From assembly GCA_946887105.1 (NCBI GenBank), contig CAMPKJ010000126.1, forward strand, positions 1-13,721: a DNA stretch of 13,721 nt, written 5' to 3'. Source of the stretch: an uncultured Acidobacteriota bacterium (GTDB lineage: Bacteria; Acidobacteriota; Thermoanaerobaculia; Gp7-AA8). Shown here piece by piece: positions 1 through 7,866 of the stretch. A model generated the notes under the pieces. The model worked only from the letters and a program-made list of their open reading frames with translations, did not search any database and was not told the DNA's origin. The translations under genes were made by a program, and so were the position numbers. Position 1 is the first letter of the stretch, and each line of letters begins with the position of its first letter.

Positions 1-974
1 ACGTTGAGCTGCTTCACCAGCGCCGTGAACTCCGCCAGCGCTTCGTCGCCGTACGCCTTGTCATTGAGCAGACGCGGGACCAGGCCCTCGCCCGTCTGCA
101 GTGACGTCGTGAAGGTCGAGAGGTTCGCGGAGCTGGCGCGCAGGTTCTCGATCAGCTCGAACACGCGGCGTTTCCCTTCCGCATCGTTGAGGAGCGCCGG
201 CACGAGGCCGTCGCCGCTGTCGAAGCTCTGCTGGACCCTGGCGGTCAGCGTCTGCATCGACTTCGCCGCGCCCGCGATCGACGCCGTCAGCTCCTCGGCA
301 TACGCATCGTCGTAAAGCAGCTTGCCGGCCACACCCTTGCCGCTCTCCATGTGCGCGAGCGCGGCGTTGGTCTTGTTCAGCGTGGTCAGGAGCGTGTCGG
401 TGAGGCGTTGCTTGGTCTCGGGCGACGTGGTGATCTCGCCGAGCAGACCTTCACCGCGGTCGACGCGCTGCAGGATGTTCTTGAGCGAAAACGAGATCTG
501 CACGAGATTCTCGACCAGATCTTCGCCGGATGTGATGAGCGCCTCGACGTCCGTGCCGCGCTGCGCGGGGATGATCGACCCCGGCTCCAGCACCGGAAAT
601 CGCGGCGTGCCGGCGCTGACGTCGATGTAGCTGTCGCCGGTCAGGAGACCGAGCTTCTTGAGGCGCGCGCGCGAGTCCCCGCGGACGCGCTCCGCATAAT
701 TGCGGTCGATCATCAGCAGGATCTCGACCTGCTTCTGCTTCGGATCCTGCGGCAGCTTGATGTCGCGGATCGTGCCGATGGTGACGCCGGACATGCGCAC
801 CGGGTTGCCCTGCGAGAGTCCGGTCACGTTCTCCAGCCGCACCTCGTATTCGTTCTTGCGCGCGAAGATCTTCTGCTCCGAGCCAATGAAGAACAGGAAC
901 ACCATGAGGATGAGCAGCGCGCCGGAGACCAGCAGTCCGACCCGGATCTGATTGTTCGTCGTCGTTTTCGCCAT
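1..974 (-). CDS. mlaD: MlaD-like MCE-domain lipid transport protein (3' end beyond the window)
   Basis: The reading frame is open from ATG at 974 to the window edge: 324 residues, no stop, C-terminus missing. Residues about 11-30 form one N-terminal membrane anchor after a short polar cytoplasmic start. A single MCE domain follows at about 40-122, with the typical blocks GLSQGNPVRMSGVTIG near 52-67 and LKKLGLLTGDSYIDV near 105-119. Known family role: MCE proteins form hexameric rings on an MlaE-MlaF transporter and carry phospholipid across the periplasm. After the domain the chain is predicted helical and holds four spaced repeats of the form G-x-G-L-x-x-x-L-L-x-D, starting at residues 174, 212, 254 and 295. 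It begins 3 bases after the mlaF stop, so the two are probably co-translated; the upstream SD-like sequence (GAAG) is weak. E. coli MlaD is far shorter, so the long tail resembles tube- or needle-forming MCE proteins. Family call is firm; the substrate is inferred. Confidence 0.93.
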   Translation of the reverse strand, partial: MAKTTTNNQIRVGLLVSGALLILMVFLFFIGSEQKIFARKNEYEVRLENVTGLSQGNPVRMSGVTIGTIRDIKLPQDPKQKQVEILLMIDRNYAERVRGDSRARLKKLGLLTGDSYIDVSAGTPRFPVLEPGSIIPAQRGTDVEALITSGEDLVENLVQISFSLKNILQRVDRGEGLLGEITTSPETKQRLTDTLLTTLNKTNAALAHMESGKGVAGKLLYDDAYAEELTASIAGAAKSMQTLTARVQQSFDSGDGLVPALLNDAEGKRRVFELIENLRASSANLSTFTTSLQTGEGLVPRLLNDKAYGDEALAEFTALVKQLN

Positions 975-977
975 AGA

Positions 978-1826
978 TCACATCTTCGCCGGCTGCGCCG
1001 GATTCGTCGGCTGCGCCGCCACGACGGCACTGGCCTTCAGGAACTCGCGGAGCCTTGGGTAATCGGAGTCGCGCGCCTCGTCCATGCTGCCGATCCATTC
1101 AAACACGCCCTGATTGAGGAACGCGATCCGGTCGCCGACGGAGAACGCGGAGTGAATGTCGTGCGTCACCACCACCGAGGTCACGTTGAGCTTCGCCTGC
1201 AGATCGATGATCAGCTCGTTGATGGTCTGCGCGGTGATCGGATCGAGGCCGGTGGTCGGCTCGTCGTACAGGATCACTTTCGGATCGAGCACGATCGACC
1301 GCGCCAGGCCGACGCGTTTGCGCATGCCGCCGGAGAGATCGACCGGCATCAGCTGTTCGGTATTCGGCAGATTGACCAGCTCCAGCTTCTCGCGCACCGC
1401 GCGCGCGATCTCTTCGTCGCTCATGTCGGTGTGCTCGCGCAGCGGAAAGGCGATGTTCTCGAACACGGTCATGGAGTCGAACAGCGCGGCGCTCTGGAAG
1501 AGCATCCCGAATTTCTTCCGGATCCGATACAGCTCTTCCTCCGGGAGATCGGTCACGTCCTCTTCTTCTACGACGACGCGTCCCGAATCGGGCGGCTCGA
1601 GGCCGAGCATGTGGCGGAGCGTGACGGACTTGCCGGTGCCGGAGCCGCCGAGGATCACCAGCACTTCGCCGCGGTACACCTTCAGATTCGCGCCGCGCAA
1701 GACTTTCTTCGGGCCGTAGGCCTTGAAGACGTCGACGAACTCCACGAACGGATCGCGCGGAGCGCGCCTGCGGTCGACGCTCCCGCGGTCCATTGCGCGG
1801 CGATCGATGACGGTGCTCTCGGTCAT
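978..1826 (-). CDS. mlaF: MlaF-like ABC transporter ATP-binding protein
   Basis: A 282-residue cytoplasmic ABC ATPase that would power the lipid transporter formed with MlaE and the MCE protein. All ABC motifs are visible: Walker A GGSGTGKS at 60-67 (Lys66), Q-loop Gln111 in LFQSAALFDSMT, signature LSGGMRKR at 164-171, Walker B VILYDEP at 184-190 with Glu189, and the switch His222 in VTHD. The Q-loop surroundings and the SGGMRKRVGLAR signature are typical of the Mla/Ttg2A/Mkl branch. A basic 25-residue N-terminal extension precedes the fold. Met12 (ATG) is an alternative start, but the ATG at 1826 sits one base after the mlaE TGA (TGACATG), a usual translational-coupling arrangement, so I kept it. 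The C-terminal tail after about residue 265 is Ala/Pro-rich. Essentially certain as an ABC ATPase, very likely MlaF. Confidence 0.95.
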   Translation of the reverse strand: MTESTVIDRRAMDRGSVDRRRAPRDPFVEFVDVFKAYGPKKVLRGANLKVYRGEVLVILGGSGTGKSVTLRHMLGLEPPDSGRVVVEEEDVTDLPEEELYRIRKKFGMLFQSAALFDSMTVFENIAFPLREHTDMSDEEIARAVREKLELVNLPNTEQLMPVDLSGGMRKRVGLARSIVLDPKVILYDEPTTGLDPITAQTINELIIDLQAKLNVTSVVVTHDIHSAFSVGDRIAFLNQGVFEWIGSMDEARDSDYPRLREFLKASAVVAAQPTNPAQPAKM

Positions 1827-1827
1827 G

Positions 1828-2640
1828 TCAGAAGACCATCAGGAACAGCTTGGTCAGAAAGAAATCCATGATCAGTACGGTGATCGCGCCGGTCACGACC
1901 GTCTGCGTCGTGGAACGGCCCACGCCGTCCGCGCCGCCGCTGGTGCGCAGTCCGTTGAAGCAGGCGATCAACGCGATGGCGAATCCGAAGAAAAACGTCT
2001 TGCCGATGCCGGACGCGAGATCGTTGTACCTCACCGCCTCGACCACGCTGCGCAGATAGTAGTTCGCGCTCAGATGCAGGTTCGAGACCGCAATGAGCAG
2101 TCCGCCGAGGATGCCCAGCGCGATGGCCACGATGGTGAGCAGCGGGAACATCAGCGTGCATGCCACGACGCGCGGCACGACCAGCTTGCGCACCGGATTG
2201 GTCGCCAGCGCGCGCATGGCGTCGATCTGCTCGGTCACTTTCATCGTGCCGAGCTCTGCCGCCATGCCGGCGCCCACGCGTCCGCCCACCATCAGCGACA
2301 TCAGCACGGGCGCGAGCTCGCGCACCAGCGAGAGGGAGACGATGGTGCCGACGAACAGCTTCCCGCCGAAATCTTCCAGCGCATACGCGGTCTGCAGCGC
2401 CAGCACCATTCCGATGAATGCCGAGGTGATGATCACGATGGAGAGCGAGCGGAAGCCGATCTGATCGAATTGCGCCGTCAGCAGCGTGCGCTCCAGCGGT
2501 CCCTTGCGGAGCTGCTGCAGGGTCTGCCGCGCCAGGTCCGTCAATCCGCCGACGTACAGAAGCGCCGTCTCCGTGCGCTCCTTCACACGCGCCAGAAAAT
2601 CGGGCAGGTGGCCCGGCTGAGGATCGGCAACAGTGGTCAT
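1828..2640 (-). CDS. mlaE: MlaE-like ABC transporter permease
   Basis: A 270-residue inner-membrane permease of the MlaE/TrbC-Ttg2B family, the membrane half of the phospholipid transporter. About five or six hydrophobic segments are visible (roughly 64-86, 92-120, 155-190, 210-232, 248-268). The family signature lies at about 128-157: ELGTMKVTEQIDAMRALATN followed by PVRKLVVPRV, which contains the coupling region that contacts the ATPase. A longer frame to 2715 exists, but the ATG at 2640 gives the usual family length and avoids overlap with the upstream stop at 2684, so I chose 2640. No clear Shine-Dalgarno is visible there. It lies 43 bases after the four-TM protein gene and one base before mlaF. 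The first 55 residues are a polar amphipathic N-terminus, as in other MlaE proteins. The family call is firm; lipid specificity cannot be read from sequence. Confidence 0.94.
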   Translation of the reverse strand: MTTVADPQPGHLPDFLARVKERTETALLYVGGLTDLARQTLQQLRKGPLERTLLTAQFDQIGFRSLSIVIITSAFIGMVLALQTAYALEDFGGKLFVGTIVSLSLVRELAPVLMSLMVGGRVGAGMAAELGTMKVTEQIDAMRALATNPVRKLVVPRVVACTLMFPLLTIVAIALGILGGLLIAVSNLHLSANYYLRSVVEAVRYNDLASGIGKTFFFGFAIALIACFNGLRTSGGADGVGRSTTQTVVTGAITVLIMDFFLTKLFLMVF

Positions 2641-2683
2641 TCGTGGGTGCGTAACGTCAAGGGACGGCCAGTTTAATCGCAGA

Positions 2684-3091
2684 TCAGGAGTAATGCAGAG
2701 AGGGGTCCACGGCATCCCTGGCCGAGGCGAGCCTGAAGTTCACGATGATCGCCGGCGCCAGGAACAGTGCGGTGACCGCCAGCGCGATGCCGAGGATCAC
2801 GCGCTGCTCGGCCAGCGTCAGTTCCGGATCGCGCGCCGTCAGCGAAGCCCATTCGACGACGATCTGCATGACGTATCCGATGAGGATCGCGGGAGCAATG
2901 AATTTCCAGGCGGCGATCAAGCGCGGAGCCCTGAAGTCCATCGCGTACGCGACCAGGCCGATCAGGGTGACGGTCGAAAGCACGAAATCGGCCACCAGAT
3001 CGAGTTGCGTCTCACTCGGATCCGGATCGACGAGACCGAACACCACCACTGCCAGGAACGCCGCGATGTAGATCCACAGAACGATCTTCAT
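2684..3091 (-). CDS. Small four-TM membrane protein of unknown function
   Basis: A 135-residue protein I do not recognise. Four hydrophobic segments are clear, at about 3-21, 31-50, 61-80 and 98-118, with short polar links and a polar C-terminal tail. There is no signal peptidase site, no cysteine and no recognisable catalytic motif. Charged residues within or beside the helices include Asp34, Lys63, Glu80 and Glu94. The ATG at 3091 lies 3 bases after the PBP stop (TGATCGATG), with a weak GGCGGGAA upstream, so translation is probably coupled to the PBP gene. Codon use matches the neighbours, and both ends fit tightly between known genes, which supports a real gene. Its position between a peptidoglycan synthase and the Mla permease suggests an accessory envelope role, but that is inference from context alone. 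Confidence 0.8.
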   Translation of the reverse strand: MKIVLWIYIAAFLAVVVFGLVDPDPSETQLDLVADFVLSTVTLIGLVAYAMDFRAPRLIAAWKFIAPAILIGYVMQIVVEWASLTARDPELTLAEQRVILGIALAVTALFLAPAIIVNFRLASARDAVDPSLHYS

Positions 3092-3094
3092 CGA

Positions 3095-5545
3095 TCAGTT
3101 CCCGCCGAAAATCCGGCGCAAGAGACGCCGTACGCCGTTTTCTTTTTCTCGCGCTCGTTTCCGCTGCTCTTCCGCCCGGCGCATCGCTTCCAGCGCGTCC
3201 GCGCGCGCCTGTGCGTCGTCGCCGAAAATCAGCGGGTCGGGCATGTACGGGCTCGGATCGCCGCTGCCGGCGTGGATCGGACAAACGGAATTCGGCTCCG
3301 TTCCCGCGACGTACGTCTCCTCGCGCGTGGCCGGACAGTACGGCGTAGCCAGCATGCCCGACTCCGGATCGATCTCGCGCTCGGTCACGTCTTCGGGACG
3401 TTTCCAGTCGATGTCGGCGATCAGGCCGTCGATGCGGTTCATGTGACGGGTCCAGATCGGCAGACAGGCGTCGCCGCCCGCCAGACGCGTACTGTGTCCG
3501 TCATCGAAGCCGATCCACACCAGCGACAGCACCCGCGGCGAATATCCGATGAACCACGCGTCGCGATAATTGCTGGTCGTTCCGGTCTTGCCCGCATACG
3601 GATGTTCGAATCCCAGAGAGCGTGCCCGCCCCGCGGTGCCGTAATCGAAGACGTCCTTGAGCACGTCGTTCATCACATAGCAGACGCTCGCCGGCGCGAC
3701 GCGCTTCATCTTCACATTGCGTGTTTCGAGCAGATGTCCGTCGCGCGTGACGACGGCCAGGATCGAAACCGGCTCCGCCTTGACGCCGAGGTTCGCGAAG
3801 ACCGAATACGCGAACGCGATCTCGAGCGGCGTCACCTCGAACGAGCCGAGCGACACGGACGGATAGGGCTGCAGCTCGCTTTCGACGCCGATGTTCGCGG
3901 CGGTCTTGATGACGTTCGGTACGCCGGCATCGATGGCCGCGCGAACGGCCGGAATGTTGTACGAGTGCGCGAGCGCCTCGCGCACGGAAACGCGGCCGTG
4001 GAAGCGATTGTCGTAATTCTGCGGCTTCCACACCGCCGTGCCGGCCTGCACGGAGATCGGCGAGTCGTCGAGCAGCGTCGACGCCGTCAGGGCCTCGCCG
4101 CGCCGCGCCGGATCCATCGCCGTGACATAGACGAACGGCTTGAAGAGCGAGCCCGGCTGGCGCCGCGCCTGAATGGCGCGATTGAACTGCGTCTTCGAGT
4201 AATTACGCCCGCCCACCAGCGCCTTCACATAGCCGGTGCCCGGCTGGACGGTGACGACCACGCCTTCCAATGGCGTCTCCGAAGTGCGGATGTGCTTGTA
4301 CTTCTTGGAGAGATTGGCGATGCCGTTGTCGAGCGCCTCCTCCGCGGAGCGCTGCATGATGGTGTCGAGGGTCGTGAAGATCCGCAGCCCCTCGGTCTTG
4401 AGCTGCGTTTCCGGATACGTCTCGCGCAGCTGCTTGAGCACGAGATCGACGAAAAACGGCGCACTGCGCGACGTCTTCGGAAAGCGCGTGACCGCCAGTG
4501 GCGCGGCGCTGGCTTCTTCGTACTCGCGCTCGCTGATCCGCTGCTGATCGCGCATCAGCTTCAAGACCGTGTTGCGGCGTCCCTTCGCGCGCTCCGGATA
4601 TTTGAGCGGCGAATAGACGTTCGGCGACCGAATGACGCCGGCCAACGTCGCAGCCTCGCCGAGCGTCAGATAGGTGACTCGCTTGCCGAAGTAGACCTGC
4701 GAGGCCTGTTCGACGCCGGCGATCTGCACGGAGCCGTTGTTGCCGAGGTAGATCTCGTTGAGGTACGCCTCGAGAATCTGCTCTTTCGAATAGCGCATCT
4801 CCAGCAGCAGCGCCATCAGCGCTTCCTGCCCTTTGCGCGTGAACGTGCGCTCGTGCGTGAGGTAGAGGTTCTTGACCAGCTGTTGCGTCAGCGTCGAGCC
4901 GCCCGCGACGATCGATTTGCTGCGGATGTCTTTGATCAACGCGCTGGCAATGCCGATCAGCGAAATGCCTTCATGGCTGTAGAAGCGTTTGTCCTCGGTG
5001 GAAATGATCGCGTCGACGAGATGCTTCGGCACCGCGTCGAGCGACACCGGCACGCGGTCTTCCATCTCGTTGTCGTAAATCGAGGTGATCAGCTCCGGCT
5101 CGACGCGCACACCGCGCAGCGTGATGCCGTCCGTGACGCGCTTGATGGAGCGGACCGTGCTGCCGTCCATCTCGATCGTCACCGGCATGGCGTGAAACTC
5201 CATGTCCGGATACTCGAAGTTGTTGAGGAAGATCTCCAGGTCGTCGCCCGTATAGCGGTACTCGCCGGGGTTCTCGACGCGCTTCTTGACCTCGCGATAA
5301 CCGACGTGATTGAGCTTCGGCTCCAGCAGCGCGCGCCTGTAGCTCATGCCCGGCACGATCTGCGTGCCGTCCGAGTAGACGCGGCTGGGCAGGTCCCACC
5401 GCGCCGCCGAGTCGAATTTCTTGGTGATGACGACGTAGGTGTAGCCGACGAATCCGAGGAAGGCCACGAAGGCGACCATCACCAGGAACGCGATGCCGGC
5501 GGAATGGCGCCAGAGAAAGTCTTTCAGTCGAGAGCGCTTAGCCAT
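3095..5545 (-). CDS. mrcB: PBP1B-type bifunctional peptidoglycan synthase (class A PBP)
   Basis: An 816-residue inner-membrane enzyme that polymerises lipid II and cross-links glycan strands in the periplasm. Order: basic cytoplasmic start; TM helix about 17-41; UB2H-like domain about 53-135 (SRVYSDG through the PGEYRYTGDDLEIFL block); GT51 transglycosylase about 165-340; transpeptidase about 420-690. Glycosyltransferase residues: Glu184 in STEDKRFYSHEG, the GGSTLTQQLVKN block at 215-226, and Glu241 in the position of the second catalytic Glu. Transpeptidase motifs: SLFK at 466-469 (nucleophile Ser466), SYN at 528-530, KTGT at 653-656. In E. coli PBP1B the UB2H domain receives the activator LpoB; no LpoB gene is visible here. 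The last residues, GVRRLLRRIFGGN, resemble the E. coli PBP1B C-terminus as I recall it. It heads the run leading into mlaE-F-D. No strong ribosome-binding site precedes ATG 5545. Confidence 0.96.
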   Translation of the reverse strand: MAKRSRLKDFLWRHSAGIAFLVMVAFVAFLGFVGYTYVVITKKFDSAARWDLPSRVYSDGTQIVPGMSYRRALLEPKLNHVGYREVKKRVENPGEYRYTGDDLEIFLNNFEYPDMEFHAMPVTIEMDGSTVRSIKRVTDGITLRGVRVEPELITSIYDNEMEDRVPVSLDAVPKHLVDAIISTEDKRFYSHEGISLIGIASALIKDIRSKSIVAGGSTLTQQLVKNLYLTHERTFTRKGQEALMALLLEMRYSKEQILEAYLNEIYLGNNGSVQIAGVEQASQVYFGKRVTYLTLGEAATLAGVIRSPNVYSPLKYPERAKGRRNTVLKLMRDQQRISEREYEEASAAPLAVTRFPKTSRSAPFFVDLVLKQLRETYPETQLKTEGLRIFTTLDTIMQRSAEEALDNGIANLSKKYKHIRTSETPLEGVVVTVQPGTGYVKALVGGRNYSKTQFNRAIQARRQPGSLFKPFVYVTAMDPARRGEALTASTLLDDSPISVQAGTAVWKPQNYDNRFHGRVSVREALAHSYNIPAVRAAIDAGVPNVIKTAANIGVESELQPYPSVSLGSFEVTPLEIAFAYSVFANLGVKAEPVSILAVVTRDGHLLETRNVKMKRVAPASVCYVMNDVLKDVFDYGTAGRARSLGFEHPYAGKTGTTSNYRDAWFIGYSPRVLSLVWIGFDDGHSTRLAGGDACLPIWTRHMNRIDGLIADIDWKRPEDVTEREIDPESGMLATPYCPATREETYVAGTEPNSVCPIHAGSGDPSPYMPDPLIFGDDAQARADALEAMRRAEEQRKRAREKENGVRRLLRRIFGGN

Positions 5546-5598
5546 CAGTGCGCATTGTCCAACGAACCAGCCCGGTCAAAAATGTCGCGACCGGGGAA

Positions 5599-5692
5599 GT
5601 CGCAAAGTCTCAAAGCGGCAAAGTCTCAAAGGAGAGGCGCCCGAAGGCTCTCCCCTTTGAGACTTTGCGACTTTGCGACTTTGCGACTCTGC
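5599..5692. repeat. Long imperfect hairpin made of 8-base tandem units
   Basis: The 149-base gap between the S46 stop and the PBP start is dominated by this element. The arm at 5599-5632 pairs with 5654-5687 at 31 of 34 positions, around a 21-base loop that can itself pair AGAG with CTCT. Each arm is a run of 8-base units: GCAAAGTC and variants on the left; on the right, GACTTTGC three times perfectly from 5661 to 5684, then GACTCTGC to 5692. It begins 2 bases after the S46 stop, so on the minus strand it could act as that gene's terminator, though no T-run follows. I think it is a dispersed intergenic repeat, because chance would rarely build such arms. The rest of the gap (5546-5598) shows a TTGACC on the minus strand (5574-5579) without a convincing -10 partner. 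Confidence 0.85.
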
Positions 5693-5694
5693 GC

Positions 5695-7866
5695 CTACTG
5701 CGCGAATTGCGGCGTGATGCCCATCTCCTGCAGCAGGTTGTGCGCGCCGTCGACGGCGTCCATCACCCAGAGCATGTAGCGCGAGTCGACGTGGATGGTG
5801 CGGGTGAGCTCTTCTTCGACCATGAAGTCGGAGCCGACGCCTTCCCAGTTCGAGTCGAAGGCGAGACCGCAGAGCTCGCCCCACGCGTTCATGGTCACCG
5901 AGCCGGAGCTGCCGTTCGTGACCACGTTCGTGCTGATGTACGCAACCGGCAGCGACTTCAGATCTTCATCGATGTACGTGCCGAACTCGCGCTTCGCCGC
6001 GCGCTCGAGGAGGCGCTTCGGACTGTTGAACGGCTCGGCCCCGGTGTCTTTCTCGACGACGCCGCGGACGTCGGTCTGCGGCATGTACCAGACCGCGTTC
6101 TTCGGCGCATAGCCTTTGACCTGGCCGAAGCCGACGCGCAGCGTCGAGTTCGCATCGGGATAGAGACGGCCGCCCTTCGCGACGCGCAACGCCTCGAGCA
6201 TGACCGGCCGCAGGCGCGACATCGCGCCATCCCGCGCCGCCTTCTCCTGCAGCAGCTGATCCGCGAACGGACGCAGTGACGCGGCGAACGCGATCATCGA
6301 ATCGTTGCGCGCGGTGAGCTGCGCGGTAGTCTCGCCGAACATCGCCTCTTCCGCGGCGGCGTCGCCGATCTTCGTCGATGCATAAATACGGTCGAGCAGC
6401 GCATCGACCTGCGCCTCGAGCGTTGCCTGGCCTGTGGCGGCCAGCGCCGCGTCGACCGGCGCGATGCGCTGATCCGCCGGCAGCCTGGTCGCCTCGAGCA
6501 GGAACAGCCGCAGGCCGGCGCGATCGCTTCCCGGCTCGATCGAGCGGCGATTGCGCGTGAGGGTCTGCTGCAGCCGCTTGCGATTGCGATCCGTGAACTC
6601 CTCGGCGCGATCGAGATCGTTCTTCGTTTTCTCCACGCTCAGACGGACGAGATTGTTCGCCTGGGTGAGCATCGGCGAGGCGCTGTACAGCCACGCGAAC
6701 ACCGTGTCGCGCTCGCGCGTGGCGCGTTCCGCCGCCAGGATCTTCTCGAGCTCCGCGCTGGCCGCGTCGTACGACGCGCCGAGCTTTTCATCGAGCGCGC
6801 GGCGGTTGGCTCGTTCCTGCGCTTCCTTCTGGGCGATGTACGACCCGCGCTTGAACGCCTCGAGCGTGCCGGTGTGCTTCTTCAGGTAATTCTCGTGACC
6901 GGCGATGCGGCTGGCGTTCTTCAGCGCGATGGCGCGATCGTTCGCACCGCGTTCCTGCAACAGGCGCGAGAGCATGGTGCGATACCGCACGGACGTCGGC
7001 AGGTCGTAGTCCCACGCGGCCTTCACTTCCGACAGCGTGACGTGGCGCTCGGTGATGCCGGGGAATCCGGCCACCAGGACCAGATCCTCGGGATCGAGAT
7101 CGCGCGTCGACACTTTGAAATGGTGCTTCGGACGATAGGGGACGTTGTTCTGCGAGAAGTCGGCCGGCTTGCCGTCCTTGCCGACGTAGGCGCGGTAGAA
7201 CGAGAAGTCGCCGGTGTGGCGCGGCCACATCCAGTTGTCGATCTCGTCGCCGAAATTGCCGACGCCGAGGGCCGGCGCGTAGACGAGACGGACATCGCGG
7301 ATCTCCATCTGCGTGATCTTCTGATACTGCGCGCCGGCGAAGAACGACGCCACCTGGCAGCGCAGGTTGCCCGGCTTCTCGCACTGATTGATCATCTCGC
7401 GCCGGCGGCGCGTGATGAGGCGCGTCCGGTCCGCATCGCTGGTGCCGGCGGGAAAGGGCGCGAGGATCTGCCCGGTCACGTCCTCGATGGCCGTGGTGAC
7501 GAACACGCGCGCGTCGGGTGTGGCCTGGATCTCCTGACCGCGCTCGCGCGCCAGAAATCCGTTGCGCAGGATGTCGTTCTCCGGCGTCGAGTTGAATTGC
7601 AGCGCGCCGGCGACGCAATGGTGGTTGGTGGCGAGCAGGCCTTCGGGCGACACGAAGGACGCACTGCAGCCGCCGATGGAGACGATCGCTCCCATCGGAA
7701 AGCCGGTCAGGTCGGCGAACTGATTCGGATCGATCTGCAGCCCGAGCTTTTTCAGCTCGTCGCCGAGCACGGGAATCTGCTGCGGCATCCACATCCCGTC
7801 ATCGGCGGACGCCGTGAGGGCCGTAAGCATCATGAAGGCGCCGAGGGCGCGAGACACTGCGTTCAT
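5695..7866 (-). CDS. S46 family dipeptidyl peptidase (DPP7/DPP11-like)
   Basis: A 723-residue exported serine exopeptidase that should remove N-terminal dipeptides from peptides in the periplasm. Residues 1-21 are a signal peptide ending ASA before DDG. Clan PA catalytic triad by motif and spacing: His83 in TNHHC, Asp220 in PRHTGDF, Ser654 in NGSSGSV. The spacings of 137 and 434 residues agree with characterised S46 enzymes as I recall them. Cys67 and Cys84 could form the trypsin-like disulfide beside the catalytic His. A helical domain spans about 280-570, and the NWMWPRHTGDFSFYRAYVG block is diagnostic. Ser672, 18 residues after the catalytic Ser, lies where DPP7 has Gly and DPP11 has Arg, so P1 preference is not predictable. 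Val657 replaces the usual Pro of the GNSGSP-type motif. The ATG at 7866 is chosen for its GGAGG and the signal peptide. It is likely a single-gene unit. Confidence 0.95.
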   Translation of the reverse strand: MNAVSRALGAFMMLTALTASADDGMWMPQQIPVLGDELKKLGLQIDPNQFADLTGFPMGAIVSIGGCSASFVSPEGLLATNHHCVAGALQFNSTPENDILRNGFLARERGQEIQATPDARVFVTTAIEDVTGQILAPFPAGTSDADRTRLITRRRREMINQCEKPGNLRCQVASFFAGAQYQKITQMEIRDVRLVYAPALGVGNFGDEIDNWMWPRHTGDFSFYRAYVGKDGKPADFSQNNVPYRPKHHFKVSTRDLDPEDLVLVAGFPGITERHVTLSEVKAAWDYDLPTSVRYRTMLSRLLQERGANDRAIALKNASRIAGHENYLKKHTGTLEAFKRGSYIAQKEAQERANRRALDEKLGASYDAASAELEKILAAERATRERDTVFAWLYSASPMLTQANNLVRLSVEKTKNDLDRAEEFTDRNRKRLQQTLTRNRRSIEPGSDRAGLRLFLLEATRLPADQRIAPVDAALAATGQATLEAQVDALLDRIYASTKIGDAAAEEAMFGETTAQLTARNDSMIAFAASLRPFADQLLQEKAARDGAMSRLRPVMLEALRVAKGGRLYPDANSTLRVGFGQVKGYAPKNAVWYMPQTDVRGVVEKDTGAEPFNSPKRLLERAAKREFGTYIDEDLKSLPVAYISTNVVTNGSSGSVTMNAWGELCGLAFDSNWEGVGSDFMVEEELTRTIHVDSRYMLWVMDAVDGAHNLLQEMGITPQFAQ

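Noticed and set aside
351..1871. A 506-codon plus-strand frame opposite the mlaD and mlaF genes
   Set aside because: Same reason: the opposing strand encodes clear MCE and ABC ATPase motifs, and this frame has no recognisable fold or start signal.
2640..2715. Longer MlaE start at 2715
   Set aside because: It would overlap the stop of the upstream four-TM gene and add 25 residues not typical of the family; ATG 2640 gives usual length.
5546..5580. Possible sigma-70 promoter for the PBP operon (TTGACC on the minus strand at 5574-5579)
   Set aside because: The best -10-like hexamer (GACAAT) is only 14 bases away and the hexamer at 17 bases is AATGCG, so the pair is not convincing.
5599..5692. 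CRISPR-like array
   Set aside because: Octamer units are contiguous with no spacers and form inverted arms, so this is a hairpin repeat, not an array.
2633..5779. A 1048-codon open frame on the plus strand opposite the PBP and its neighbours
   Set aside because: It is Arg/His/Asp-rich with no domain and lies wholly antisense to a protein with complete catalytic motifs; GC-rich codon use commonly leaves such antisense frames open. Its end is made of the octamer repeat.
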